Shown one piece after another: positions 34,547 to 43,994 of a stretch of DNA of 64,000 bases. Below the pieces are notes generated by a model. The model saw only the letters and a list, made by a program, of their open reading frames with translations, did no database searches and was not told the DNA's origin. The DNA is taken from positions 53,269 through 117,268 of the forward strand of contig DFIU01000003.1 of assembly GCA_002371465.1 (NCBI GenBank), read 5' to 3'. Made by a program: the position numbers and the translations under genes. Position 1 is the first letter of the stretch, and the number at the start of each line of letters is the position of its first letter. This stretch comes from Lachnospiraceae bacterium UBA3689 (GTDB lineage Bacteria; Bacillota; Clostridia; Lachnospirales; Lachnospiraceae).

Positions 34547-36553
34547 ATGAAAAACAGAGGAACTTACTATATGACGACGGCGATTGCCTATGCTTCGGGC
34601 AAGCCGCACATCGGAAATACATACGAAATTATCCTGGCGGACGCGATCGCCAGATACAAACGGCAGATGGGTTACGACGTTTTCTTCCAGACCGGAACGG
34701 ACGAACATGGTCAGAAGATTGAGGACCGCGCCAGGAAAGCCGGTATGAAACCCAAGGAATACGTCGATCAGACCGCGGGAGAGATCAAGCGGATCTGGGA
34801 CCTGATGGATACTTCCTACGATAAGTTCATCCGGACGACCGATCCGGACCACGAGGAGAAGATTCAGAAGATCTTCCGCAAGCTCTATGACCAGGGCGAT
34901 ATATACAAGGGCTACTACGAGGGCATGTACTGCCAGGAGTGTGAGGCTTTCTATACCCCTTCCCAGCTGACCGAGGACGGCAGGTGCCCGGTCTGCGGCG
35001 GTGAGGTCCACGAGGCAAAGGAAGAAGCGTATTTCTTTAAAATGAGCAAGTACGCCGACCGCCTGATGGAGCATATCAAGACCCACCCGGAATTTATCCA
35101 GCCGGAGTCCCGCAAAAATGAGATGATCAACAACTTCTTAAAGCCGGGCCTTCAGGACCTGTGCGTGTCCCGGACTTCGTTTTCCTGGGGCATCCCGGTT
35201 GATTTTGATCCCAAGCACGTCACCTATGTCTGGCTGGACGCGCTCTGCAACTACATCACCGGCATCGGCTACGATCCGGACCGGTCTTCCGACCTCTTCA
35301 AGAAATACTGGCCGGCTGACCTGCACCTGCTCGGCAAGGATATCATCCGCTTCCATACCATTTACTGGCCCATTTTCCTGATGGCGCTCGATCTGCCCCT
35401 GCCCAAACAGGTCTTCGGTCATCCCTGGCTGCTGCAGTCGGGCGGCAAGATGAGCAAGTCCAAGGGAAATGTCATTTACGCGGACGACCTGGCGGAGATC
35501 TTCAACGTCGACGCGGTCCGCTATTTCTGCATCCATGAGATGCCCTTTGAAAATGACGGGGTCATTTCCTACGATCTCATGGTCGAACGGTGGAACTCCG
35601 AACTCGCCAATACCATGGGTAATCTGGTCAACCGCACGATCGCCATGTGCAACCAGTACTTCGGCGGAGCGGTGCAGAACCGGAAGGTCTCCGACGACGA
35701 GGGGATCGACGACGATTTCAAACAGGTCATCGGAGAGACCGTCGGCAAGGTCGAGGAGAAAATGAACCAGCTCCGCGTGGCGGATTCCCTGACCGAGGTC
35801 TTCAGCCTCTTCAAGCGGTGCAATAAATACATTGATGAGAACGAGCCCTGGAAGCTGGCTAAGGATGAGTCCAAGCAGGACCGGCTGGCGACAGTTCTCT
35901 ACAACCTCTTTGACGGGATTGAGACCGGAGCGACCCTCCTTTCCTCCTATATGCCGTCGACGGCTAAGAAGATCCTGGAGCAGATCAAGGCTCCGGCGAT
36001 CGACTACGACGAGCTGGGTCATGCCGGCAACTATCCGGAGGAAAATAAGGTGACAGACCAGCCTGAGATCCTCTTCCAGAGACTGAAGCTGAAGGACGTC
36101 ATGGACCGGGTGGAAGAACAGAAGAAGAAAGCCGGAACGGTTATCGCCAGGGATGCGGAACCCGAGCAGAAGAAGACGGAAGCGGCAAAAGAGGGTGAAG
36201 GGGCAGCGGTCGCCTATACTCACAAGGCGGAATGTACCTATGAGGATTTCGACCGGTGTGAATTCCGCGTCGGCGTCATCCGGGCATGTGAGGAAGTCAA
36301 GAAGTCCCGGAAGCTTCTGTGCAGTCAGGTCGACCTGGGTGATCAGACGGTTCAGATCCTCTCCGGACTCCGTCCCCAGTACACTCCGGACCAGATGGTC
36401 GGGAAGCGCGTCATGGTTATCACCAACCTGGCACCCCGCAGGATGGCGGGACTGATCTCCCAGGGCATGATCCTCTGTGCTGAGCAGGCGGACGGGACTT
36501 TGGCTCTCATGACTCCGGAAAAGGATCTGCCGGCAGGTTCTGAAATCGGATGA
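34547..36553 (+). CDS. metG: Methionyl-tRNA synthetase
   Basis: The 668-residue enzyme charges initiator and elongator tRNA-Met. HIGN (the HIGH variant) is at 21-24 and KMSKS at 301-305. A zinc knuckle has Cys129, Cys132, Cys147 and Cys150 (CQECE, CPVCG). A Lys/Glu-rich linker leads to the C-terminal tRNA-binding/dimer domain (about 564-668, FDRCEFRVGVI to GLISQGMIL). ATG 34547 follows GAGGAG. I see no S-box or T-box in the 190-base leader. tatD follows about 210 bases downstream after a terminator. Confidence 0.95.
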   Translation: MKNRGTYYMTTAIAYASGKPHIGNTYEIILADAIARYKRQMGYDVFFQTGTDEHGQKIEDRARKAGMKPKEYVDQTAGEIKRIWDLMDTSYDKFIRTTDPDHEEKIQKIFRKLYDQGDIYKGYYEGMYCQECEAFYTPSQLTEDGRCPVCGGEVHEAKEEAYFFKMSKYADRLMEHIKTHPEFIQPESRKNEMINNFLKPGLQDLCVSRTSFSWGIPVDFDPKHVTYVWLDALCNYITGIGYDPDRSSDLFKKYWPADLHLLGKDIIRFHTIYWPIFLMALDLPLPKQVFGHPWLLQSGGKMSKSKGNVIYADDLAEIFNVDAVRYFCIHEMPFENDGVISYDLMVERWNSELANTMGNLVNRTIAMCNQYFGGAVQNRKVSDDEGIDDDFKQVIGETVGKVEEKMNQLRVADSLTEVFSLFKRCNKYIDENEPWKLAKDESKQDRLATVLYNLFDGIETGATLLSSYMPSTAKKILEQIKAPAIDYDELGHAGNYPEENKVTDQPEILFQRLKLKDVMDRVEEQKKKAGTVIARDAEPEQKKTEAAKEGEGAAVAYTHKAECTYEDFDRCEFRVGVIRACEEVKKSRKLLCSQVDLGDQTVQILSGLRPQYTPDQMVGKRVMVITNLAPRRMAGLISQGMILCAEQADGTLALMTPEKDLPAGSEIG

Positions 36554-36570
36554 GTATGGTTTGAAATGTG

Positions 36571-36608
36571 AAAAGAGCATCGGAGGCGATTGCCTTCGAT
36601 GCTCTTTT
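36571..36608 (+). terminator. Terminator of metG
   Basis: A 17-pair stem (AAAAGAGCATCG... with ...CGATGCTCTTTT, one G-U pair) with a GATT loop, 17 bases after the metG stop. The 3' arm itself ends in TTTT. Confidence 0.85.
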
Positions 36609-36761
36609 GCGGGATTTTACAGTTTGCCATGTCATGGATCTTTTTTAATAAACTGGCTACTGCTATGAAGGTACGAAAATCTATGCAGAACCCTACTTAA
36701 TTTTTCTTTGTTTCGGTAAAATGGGATCGTAGCCTGCATGGCTTAAATGAAGGGAGATAAC

Positions 36762-37556
36762 ATGATATTTGACACGCATGCCCACTACGATGACGAGGCA
36801 TTTTCAGAAGATAGAGAAGACCTGATAGCAAGTTTAAAGGAGGCGGGCATCGGCCATGTGATCGATGTCGGCGCTTCAAAGGCAAGTCAGCCCCTCGTAA
36901 AGGGGCTTGCTGACCGATATGATTTTATATACGGCGCGCTGGGCATGCATCCGGACGAGGTCGGGGATCTGGATGACAGGCTCTGGGAGTACATAAAGGA
37001 AGGTCTGGATCACGATCCTAAGATCGTTGCCGTCGGCGAGATCGGTCTTGACTACCACTGGGACGTGCAGCCGCACGATGTCCAGATCCACTGGTTTAAG
37101 GAGCAGATCCGGCTCGCCCAGGAGCGGGATCTGCCGATTCTGGTCCATTCCCGCTCCGCCGCTGCGGATACGATGGCGGTTATTCAGGAACTGTATGGAG
37201 AGGGGACGCCCGGTTTTGCTATGAAGCGGAAGGGGATTATCCACTGTTACAGCTACTCCCTGGAGCAGGCAAAGCTATATACAGGTCTCGGTTTTTATCT
37301 GGGGATTGGCGGGGTTGTAACCTTTAAAAATGTCAGGAAACTGAAGAAGGTCGTCACAGAGATTCCGCTCGACCATCTTCTGCTGGAGACGGATTGTCCC
37401 TATATGGCGCCCGAACCTAACCGGGGAAAACGGAACTCCTCCTTCTATCTTCCCTACGTCGTGCAGGCGATTGCCGATCTCAAGGGAATTTCCACCGAAG
37501 AAGTGGAGGATACGACCTGGAAAAATGCCATGGATCTCTTCCAGATACCTGTGTAA
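36762..37556 (+). CDS. tatD: TatD family metal-dependent DNase
   Basis: The 264-residue protein is a TIM-barrel hydrolase. The metal ligands are visible: His6 and His8 (DTHAHYDD), Glu93 (VGEIGLDYHW), the later His in LVHSR and IIHCYS, and Asp211 (ETDCPYMAPEP). TatD nucleases trim DNA 3' ends in repair. I chose ATG 36762 because GGGAGA precedes it and IFDTHAHYD then begins the protein as in homologues; an in-frame ATG at 36747 adds five residues. It follows metG as in many Firmicutes. Confidence 0.92.
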   Translation: MIFDTHAHYDDEAFSEDREDLIASLKEAGIGHVIDVGASKASQPLVKGLADRYDFIYGALGMHPDEVGDLDDRLWEYIKEGLDHDPKIVAVGEIGLDYHWDVQPHDVQIHWFKEQIRLAQERDLPILVHSRSAAADTMAVIQELYGEGTPGFAMKRKGIIHCYSYSLEQAKLYTGLGFYLGIGGVVTFKNVRKLKKVVTEIPLDHLLLETDCPYMAPEPNRGKRNSSFYLPYVVQAIADLKGISTEEVEDTTWKNAMDLFQIPV

Positions 37557-37571
37557 AGATGATGCATTTTC

Positions 37572-38405
37572 TCACTGGCGGTGTTTTCTGACGTTGCGCG
37601 GGGTAGAACCATAGATTTCCCGGAACATCCGGCTGAAGAGCTTATAATTGGTGAAGCCGTGTTCCTCGATCAGCCGCATGATGGGTTGGTCCGTCGCGAT
37701 GAGATCATGGTAAATGTGAGTCAGCCGCACCCGGTTAAGATGCTCCGTAAAGGTTATGCCGACGCTCTGACGGAAGAGGCGGCTGAAATATTCGCGGCTG
37801 AGGCTGAATTCCCCGGCGATGTCCTCCAGGGAGAGCGGTTCTTTATAGTGCGCGTCCACATACTGGAGGATCTCTTTTGTCCGCATCTGCCGCTGTGTCA
37901 AAGACGGCGCGTCATCATCATGAAGAGGGATGGAAAAGTCCCGGATCAGCCGGTAGATCACGTCCAGAGCGATAGATTCTGACTCAATCCGGTAACCGGT
38001 CGGCTGCTGGACATAGAGCGGAGGCAGCTGCTTCAGACAGTCCAGAATTTCCAGATAAGCACCGAGCTGCTCGTCTACCAGTTCTTCCCGGCTGCAGTGA
38101 ATCAGATATTTTCCCTGACCGCTGAGCTTGGAATCGATAAAGTCCCGGTCGACATGAATAATGATCTGCATCATGGACTGTCTCGCCTGGACCTCATGGA
38201 TCAGATTGGAGTCGATCACAAGGGCATCTCCCTGCACCAGTTTGTAGCGCTGTCCCTCGATGACAACGCCCATGGTGCCGTTCAGCAGATAGATAATCTC
38301 CAGCTCTTTGTGCCAGTGGGTTGTGCGCAGACTTCCTAGGGCGGTCCGGTATTCAATCTGAATCGGTTCATTTTGAAAGTTCTGCTGATAGACGGCTTCT
38401 TCCAT
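37572..38405 (-). CDS. AraC-family regulator with cupin sensor (first of two)
   Basis: The 277-residue protein has an N-terminal cupin-like sugar-sensing domain (THWHKELEIIYLLNG, then LVQGDALVIDSNLIHEV). The C-terminal double helix-turn-helix covers about 175-275 (EPLSLEDIAGEFSLSREYFSRLF and LIEEHGFTNYKLFSRMFRE). GGAGGAG precedes the ATG. It ends 15 bases from the tatD stop, convergent. It faces away from the arabinose-type ABC operon about 700 bases upstream of its start. A role in controlling that operon fits, but the target site is not proven. Confidence 0.88.
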   Translation of the reverse strand: MEEAVYQQNFQNEPIQIEYRTALGSLRTTHWHKELEIIYLLNGTMGVVIEGQRYKLVQGDALVIDSNLIHEVQARQSMMQIIIHVDRDFIDSKLSGQGKYLIHCSREELVDEQLGAYLEILDCLKQLPPLYVQQPTGYRIESESIALDVIYRLIRDFSIPLHDDDAPSLTQRQMRTKEILQYVDAHYKEPLSLEDIAGEFSLSREYFSRLFRQSVGITFTEHLNRVRLTHIYHDLIATDQPIMRLIEEHGFTNYKLFSRMFREIYGSTPRNVRKHRQ

Positions 38406-38637
38406 AATTGCTCCTCCGGGATGATTTTTGACAAAGGTGTTATATATTTATCTTACCACGATGTAATGCTCAATTGGCAAAACTATGGCTGATTTGCTCG
38501 GATTTTTACAAAATGATATCAATATTATCCTAAACTCGGTCAAAAACCTTTCTTATCCCTGCCTCGTCTGTCCTCTATACTGGTCACCATCAAACAGCAA
38601 TTCCTATAGGATGAAGCATCCGGAAAGGAGACTACAG

Positions 38638-38838
38638 ATGACAGCAGAAAAGGCGCTTCACATTTATGAAGCAGCTCATGGATATACCGCAGCAGACGGG
38701 AAATATATGGATTTCAGCTCCAGAGTAAAGAATTTTATTGCGGAGCAGGCTTCCATCTTCGGAGCAGGATCCGCTTCCGTCAGCCAGGCTAACAAATTCG
38801 TCAGCGATCTGGTTGTTGAAGCTGCAGCGGAGTCATAA
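38638..38838 (+). CDS. Small hypothetical protein
   Basis: A 66-residue soluble protein, MTAEKALHIYEAAHGY to VVEAAAES. GGAAAGGAG is perfectly spaced before ATG 38638, and a terminator follows, so it is probably expressed. It has no membrane span and no domain I recognise. The longer in-frame start at 38485 has no ribosome binding site. It lies between the first AraC regulator and the sugar ABC operon, and may belong to the same locus. Confidence 0.55.
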   Translation: MTAEKALHIYEAAHGYTAADGKYMDFSSRVKNFIAEQASIFGAGSASVSQANKFVSDLVVEAAAES

Positions 38839-38910
38839 GAGCTGCTTCCAAACTTTTAAACAAGCCAAGCACATCACATTCACAGATTTTACACCCATAC
38901 CTCCCAAAAG

Positions 38911-38951
38911 GACCGGATTTACGTCGAGTAAGGCGCAGATCCGGTCTTTTT
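38911..38951 (+). terminator. Terminator after the small hypothetical gene
   Basis: GACCGGAT (38911-38918) pairs with ATCCGGTC (38939-38946), then five T bases. The loop is 20 bases long. Confidence 0.6.
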
Positions 38952-39143
38952 CTATATGAAGAAAACGCGGAGATTCGGTGCCCCGGATTTTGCTTCTGGT
39001 TTGGGAAGTTCCAACCTACACAAACTAAAAAGTAGAAGAAGTAAAAAAGAGCAATTTTTCTAAATGATGGCGAAAATTTCACTAATTACTTATGCAAATA
39101 AACCAAATATAATCATATTTAGATTAAGGAGGAGATAGAAAGT
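38952..39143 (+). promoter_or_regulatory. Control region of the arabinose-type ABC operon
   Basis: A consensus TATAAT lies at 39108-39113, 30 bases before the start codon, but the -35 position is poor. This is typical of promoters that need an activator such as an AraC-family protein. The stretch upstream is AT-rich without a gene. Confidence 0.45.
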
Positions 39144-40643
39144 ATGGAACAGCATATACTTGAGTTTCAGCACATTTCTAAATACTTCCCCGGCGTAAAA
39201 GCTCTTGATGATGTTTCCTTTCAGGCATACGGAGGCGAGGTCCTTGCCTTTCTGGGCGAAAATGGAGCCGGTAAATCGACTCTTCTAAAGACCCTGAATG
39301 GGGACTATCAGCCGACATCGGGAACCTACCTGCTGGATGGAGAAGAAAAGCATTTTAAGACGCCTCATGAAGCGTTGGAAGCGGGAATCAGTATCATTTA
39401 CCAGGAACGACAGATTCTTTTGGAACTGAGTGTTGCGGAAAATATCTACCTGGGCAGAATGCCGTCAAATAAGTTCGGAGTCATTGATACGAGAAAAGCT
39501 AATCAGATGGCGCAGGAAGTTATCAATGAATTCGGGCTGGCTATTAAGCCGACGACCAAGGTCAAGGATCTCAGCATCGCCTATCAGCAGATGGTCGAGA
39601 TTATGAAGGCGTGCAGCCGGGAAAACCTCAAGGTCATCGCTTTTGACGAGCCGACGGCGTCCCTTTCGGATGATGAGATCGAGGTGCTGTTCAAAGTCAT
39701 TCAAAGACTGAAGAAGCAGGGACTCATCGTTATCTATGTCTCCCACCGAATGAGCGAACTGGAGAAGATCACCGATAAGGTCGCTATTTTTAAAGACGGC
39801 AAATACGTCGCCACCAAAGTGACCCGTGAGACCTCCCAGCCGGATCTGATTAAAATGATGGTCGGCCGTGACCTGGGCGATATCTACAAGAACCTGGATC
39901 GGAACAAGGAGATCGGAGACATCCTTTTGGATGTCAGAAATGTTGAATCGGACTATGTGAAGCCGACCTCCTTTCAGCTGCATAAGGGCGAAGTCCTCGG
40001 TTTCTCCGGTCTAGTGGGAGCAGGAAGAACCGAACTGATGAGAGCCATCATCGGAGCAGATAAGCTAAAGGGCGGCGAGATCTATCTGGAAGGAAAGAAG
40101 ATCGTGAACCGGTCCCCTAAAGAAGCGATGGAACATGGCATTGTCATGGTGCCGGAGGACAGAAAGCTGCAGGGGATCATTTCCAACCTGAGTGTCGCCG
40201 GCAATATCAATATCTCTTTGTTGGATCGAAATGCAGGAAAATTCGGCGTCATGGACTCCAAAAAAGAGGCCAAGGAGGCAGAGGACGGGATTCGGGAGTT
40301 TAATATCAAAACCCCCAATCCGGAAAAGAAGATCGTCGAATTGTCCGGCGGAAATCAGCAAAAATGTATCGTTGCGCGAGGTATCGCGACCCACCCAAAA
40401 GTCCTCATTTTGGATGAGCCGACCAAGGGCATCGATGTCGGCGCGAAATCGGAATTCTATGAGATGATCTGCAGGTTTGCCAAGCAGGGCTTGGGCGTCA
40501 TCCTGATTTCTTCGGAATTGCCGGAAGTTATCGGACTTTCCGATAAGATTATCGTCATGCGGTCTCTGCAAAAATCCGGAGAGGTACTGGGATCGGAAGC
40601 AACGGAAGACGGTTTGTTAAGCTTAGGTATGATGGGGGACTGA
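39144..40643 (+). CDS. Sugar ABC transporter, dual ATPase subunit (AraG-like)
   Basis: The 499-residue protein contains two ABC ATPase domains. The first has Walker A GENGAGKS (38-45), and DEPTASLS downstream. The second has GLVGAGRTE, the LSGGNQQK signature and DEPTKGIDVGAK. This is the RbsA/MglA/AraG class of sugar importers. Details such as VGRDLGDIY, YVSHRM and NIKTPNPEK are closest to E. coli AraG from memory. It starts an operon with permease and binding protein genes (gaps of 3 and 75 bases). GGAGGAG precedes the ATG. Arabinose as substrate is inference. Confidence 0.85.
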   Translation: MEQHILEFQHISKYFPGVKALDDVSFQAYGGEVLAFLGENGAGKSTLLKTLNGDYQPTSGTYLLDGEEKHFKTPHEALEAGISIIYQERQILLELSVAENIYLGRMPSNKFGVIDTRKANQMAQEVINEFGLAIKPTTKVKDLSIAYQQMVEIMKACSRENLKVIAFDEPTASLSDDEIEVLFKVIQRLKKQGLIVIYVSHRMSELEKITDKVAIFKDGKYVATKVTRETSQPDLIKMMVGRDLGDIYKNLDRNKEIGDILLDVRNVESDYVKPTSFQLHKGEVLGFSGLVGAGRTELMRAIIGADKLKGGEIYLEGKKIVNRSPKEAMEHGIVMVPEDRKLQGIISNLSVAGNINISLLDRNAGKFGVMDSKKEAKEAEDGIREFNIKTPNPEKKIVELSGGNQQKCIVARGIATHPKVLILDEPTKGIDVGAKSEFYEMICRFAKQGLGVILISSELPEVIGLSDKIIVMRSLQKSGEVLGSEATEDGLLSLGMMGD

Positions 40644-40646
40644 GAG

Positions 40647-41648
40647 ATGGAAAGTACAGCGAAAAAAGAAAAGCCGGCCTTTCTCAAGGCAATCGGTGGG
40701 GATAAACTGGTTCTTTTCTTTGCCATTATTATTGTATTTGTTTTATTTACGATTCTGAATCGGAACTTTTTATCCGGGACGAATGTCATCAACATCCTGG
40801 TTGCGGCATCCCTGGTCGGAATGGTTGCCATTGGACACACATATCTGATCATTGCGATGCAGAACGACCTGTCCCCGGGCTCTCTGGCAGCTCTTTCCGG
40901 CGTCATTTGCGCCCTGCTGCTGCAAAAGGGAGTGCCGATCGTTCTGGCAGTTCTGATCACTCTTTGTGTAGGCGCCCTGGTAGGTATCTTTAACGCCTGG
41001 ATGGTAAACAGCATCAAGATTGAAGCCTTTATTGCGACCTTGGTTTCCCAAATGATCGTCAGAGGCTTTGCTTACATTATCTGCGACGGCAAGCCGGTCT
41101 CCATCAGCAATCAGTCCTTTAATAACATCGGCAAGGCAAGACTGATCGGGATTCCCTTTTCGGTCTGGCTCATGATTATCTGTTTGATCGTATTCGGTTT
41201 CATTCTTGCAAAGACAAAGTTCGGCCGCAGCGTCTATGCAATCGGCGGTTCGGCAGAGGCGGCAAGACTGGCGGGGCTTAATCCCAGAAAGATTATCCGG
41301 ACCTGCTTTATCATGATTGGTGTCCTGACTGCTGCCGGCGGTATTGTATTTGCAGCCCGCATGAACGCAGGTCAGCCTGCGGCAAATGTCAACCTGGAGT
41401 TCGACGCCATTACGGCAGTCGTTCTGGGCGGTACTTCTTTTTCCGGCGGCGTCGGAGATATGGGCGGAACCGTTCTGGGTATCATCTTGATTCAGTCCTT
41501 TAATACTGGTCTGACCATGGTCGGCGTCTCTTCCTTCTGGCAGTATGTTGCCCGCGGCGCTCTGCTTCTCTTCGCACTGACGTCTGACTACATCCGCAAG
41601 CAGAGAAGAGATAAGGAACTGCTGGAAGCATCCATGAGAAATGCCTGA
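40647..41648 (+). CDS. Sugar ABC transporter permease (AraH/RbsC-like)
   Basis: A 333-residue membrane protein with about eight to ten spans. It carries the RbsC/AraH family loop GGTSFSGGVGDMGGTVLG near 265-282, which contacts the ATPase, and early IAMQNDLSPGSLAAL. It lies three bases after the ATPase gene and before the binding protein gene. One permease gene is enough for this class, which works as a homodimer. It imports the same sugar as its partners; the binding protein suggests L-arabinose. Confidence 0.88.
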   Translation: MESTAKKEKPAFLKAIGGDKLVLFFAIIIVFVLFTILNRNFLSGTNVINILVAASLVGMVAIGHTYLIIAMQNDLSPGSLAALSGVICALLLQKGVPIVLAVLITLCVGALVGIFNAWMVNSIKIEAFIATLVSQMIVRGFAYIICDGKPVSISNQSFNNIGKARLIGIPFSVWLMIICLIVFGFILAKTKFGRSVYAIGGSAEAARLAGLNPRKIIRTCFIMIGVLTAAGGIVFAARMNAGQPAANVNLEFDAITAVVLGGTSFSGGVGDMGGTVLGIILIQSFNTGLTMVGVSSFWQYVARGALLLFALTSDYIRKQRRDKELLEASMRNA

Positions 41649-41723
41649 TTGCTTTCGGGATCGATAAGAGCTTTCATAAATTAATCTATATAAGATTACA
41701 GTCAATAAAAGGAGGAAAACATT

Positions 41724-42833
41724 ATGAAACGAAAAGTCTTATCAATTGCACTGGCGGCTGCTATGGTCGGATCCATGCTGGCAGGGTGCGGAAGTTCATC
41801 CGATTCAGCGGCAACATCCTCCGCATCTTCAACCAAGGAGACGACATCCGTCGAGGCTCCGGCAGATGCCACATCTGAGGCAGCGACCAGTACGGCACAG
41901 CCGGCTGCGGCTACCGGAGATCTGACGGGAAAGAAGATCTATGGAATCTATAAGGCAGGGGATCAGACTTGGTTTATCAACGAGGGTGATGCGGCAAAGG
42001 CAGCGGTTGAAGCTGCCGGCGGAGAATTTACCTTTGTCGATGCAAAGATGAGTCCGGAAGAGTGTCTGAAGGCGGTTGACAATGCGATTGCCAATAAGGC
42101 AGACGGTATCGCTATCTGTGTGCCGGATCAGACCATGTCTCAGTCTGTCGCTGACAAGTGCAAAGAAGCCGGAATTCCGGTGGTTGCCTGCGACGATGCC
42201 CTTGAAGTCGACGGTAAGAAGATCGCACCCTGGGTCGGCATTGACGCTTATGCGATCGGTCAGGAAAATGGTGAATGGCTTGCCAACTATGCAAAGGACA
42301 ATGATCTGTTGAAGGATGATTCCGTCGGCGTTCTGATTATGACTATGGACACCGTCTCCAGCTGCGTACCGCGTGCAGAGGGTGAAATCGACAAGTTCAC
42401 AGAACTTTGCCCGGACTTTGACCAGAGCAGGATCTTTAAGGCAGACAACGACGGTACAACCGATAAGGGCAATACCGCTGCAACCGCAGTGATTACCGCT
42501 CATCCGGAAATTACCAAGTGGCTGGTAACAGGCGCCAACGAAGAGTGCACCATCGGCGCAACCCGGGCTCTTGAAACAGCAGGTCTTGATAAGGACTCTG
42601 TTGTCGTCGGACTGGGCGCTTACATGGCTAAGGACGAGTGGAACAATAAGGGAGCAGACGGGACCTGCATGAAGGCTTCCACCTACTTCTCAGCAGATCA
42701 GATCGGTCAGGGCTCCGTAGCGGTCCTTTCCCAGATGATCGCCGGCCAGGGTGTTGAGCAGGAGCAGGCAGTCAGCGCAACTATGGTAACTCCGGAAAAT
42801 TACAAGGAAGTCATGGGCAAATATGCCGAATGA
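41724..42833 (+). CDS. Sugar-binding lipoprotein, arabinose-binding (AraF) type
   Basis: A 369-residue lipoprotein with lipobox LAGC (Cys22), a Ser/Thr/Ala linker to about 65, and a periplasmic-binding-protein type 1 fold. GIYKAGDQTWF, IAICVPDQTMSQ, VVACDDALE, HPEITKWLVTGANEE and TMVTPENYKEVM recall the AraF group, whose members bind L-arabinose and related pentoses or galactose. In this bacterium it is tethered outside the cytoplasmic membrane. AAAGGAGG precedes ATG 41724. A strong terminator follows, closing the three-gene operon. The exact ligand needs a binding test. Confidence 0.85.
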   Translation: MKRKVLSIALAAAMVGSMLAGCGSSSDSAATSSASSTKETTSVEAPADATSEAATSTAQPAAATGDLTGKKIYGIYKAGDQTWFINEGDAAKAAVEAAGGEFTFVDAKMSPEECLKAVDNAIANKADGIAICVPDQTMSQSVADKCKEAGIPVVACDDALEVDGKKIAPWVGIDAYAIGQENGEWLANYAKDNDLLKDDSVGVLIMTMDTVSSCVPRAEGEIDKFTELCPDFDQSRIFKADNDGTTDKGNTAATAVITAHPEITKWLVTGANEECTIGATRALETAGLDKDSVVVGLGAYMAKDEWNNKGADGTCMKASTYFSADQIGQGSVAVLSQMIAGQGVEQEQAVSATMVTPENYKEVMGKYAE

Positions 42834-42866
42834 TAAGGAATTGAATAGGTAAGAGTTTTAGATCAG

Positions 42867-42904
42867 TAAGAGCCGATTCGGAACAGGAATCGGCTCTTAT
42901 TTTA
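42867..42904 (+). terminator. Terminator of the sugar ABC operon
   Basis: A perfect 13-base inverted repeat (TAAGAGCCGATTC with GAATCGGCTCTTA) around a seven-base loop, then TTTTAT, 33 bases after the binding protein gene. Confidence 0.88.
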
Positions 42905-42935
42905 TGACCTGGGTAGGGGATACAAAAAGCCAGAA

Positions 42936-43772
42936 TTAGATCGTGGACCGGTACTCAGAGGGAGTCGAGCCCTCGTATTTTTTGAAAGCGGAGCAGAAGC
43001 TGCTTTCATCCTTAAAACCGCTTTGGAAGGCGATCTCCTTAACGGATAGATTGGAGGCGGTCAGCAGATATTTAGCGGCGGAGATCCGCATGGAAATGAG
43101 GTAGCGGTGAGGAGTAACGCCTGTTTCCTTCACAAAGAGGCGGGAAAAATAATAGGGACTTAAGGAGGCGACGGCGGCAAGATCCTGAAGCTGGATTGGT
43201 TCGGAAAAGTGGTCGCGGATATAGATCATGGCATGGCGGATCCCGCTGATGCTTTCGGTTTCTTCTGCCTTATCAACGGAGAGAAGATAGAGCAGGATGA
43301 TATTGATCCGGATAGATTCGACCGATTCATCGACATCAGACCTCGTTTCAAAATCCTTTAAAATGCTGTCCAGCTCATAGTGGATGCCCGGCAGGTTTTT
43401 GGGGACCATGATATTCCCGAAGCGATGGGAGAGTTCTTCGTAATAGGTCCGGGCGCCCAGACCGTCAAAGTGCATCCAAAGGGCAGTCCAGGGTTCATCC
43501 GCCCGGTACTCATGGGGCGCATAGCAGTCGAGAAGAACGATTGAGCCTTTGGGAGCCTGTACTTCTCTGCCATCGATGATAAGCGTACAGGTGCCGCTTT
43601 CAATGAGCATGATCAAAAAACTGTCAAAACGGCTTCGTTTCAGCAGATAGCCTGTCTGGTAGGAAAAACGGCCGATAATGGTGGGGTAGAGCAGCAGCTT
43701 TTGTGCCGTGGCGCTGGGACTGTTCAGATAATAATGAGAATGTGGGTCTATATATCGTTCGGTAGAAATCAT
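42936..43772 (-). CDS. AraC-family regulator (second of two)
   Basis: The 278-residue protein has an N-terminal sensor domain (LIIDGREVQAPKGSIVLLD, then YAPHEY) and a C-terminal AraC double helix-turn-helix (about 180-278: EPIQLQDLAAVASLSPYYFSRLF, VKEIAFQSGFKDESSFCSAFKK). The ATG at 43772 follows AGAGGTCGC; an in-frame ATG at 43802 adds ten residues. It is transcribed away from the DUF5107-TPR gene, so the 43773-43994 interval holds both promoters. It probably controls that gene, the ABC operon, or both. It is not a recent copy of the first regulator: the two differ throughout. Confidence 0.85.
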   Translation of the reverse strand: MISTERYIDPHSHYYLNSPSATAQKLLLYPTIIGRFSYQTGYLLKRSRFDSFLIMLIESGTCTLIIDGREVQAPKGSIVLLDCYAPHEYRADEPWTALWMHFDGLGARTYYEELSHRFGNIMVPKNLPGIHYELDSILKDFETRSDVDESVESIRINIILLYLLSVDKAEETESISGIRHAMIYIRDHFSEPIQLQDLAAVASLSPYYFSRLFVKETGVTPHRYLISMRISAAKYLLTASNLSVKEIAFQSGFKDESSFCSAFKKYEGSTPSEYRSTI

Positions 43773-43994
43773 AAGATGCGACCTCTTTGATGAAAAATAC
43801 AATGCGTAAAACTTCTGCCATTATACCATGAACGAAAAATTTTGCTTTTTTAAAGCGAAAAAATGAGAGCAATATTTATCAACTGATGAGCAAAATGAGA
43901 AATTGAAAGGCTGATAAAACCTGGATATATTTATGATACAGGATATTTCTAATAGAGCAAGTATTTAAAATAAAAACGCGCGAGGAGGCAGGCT

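Noticed and set aside
35138..36580. 480-codon minus-strand frame inside metG
   Set aside because: It is a shadow of metG in the reverse frame, with no start signal or domain.
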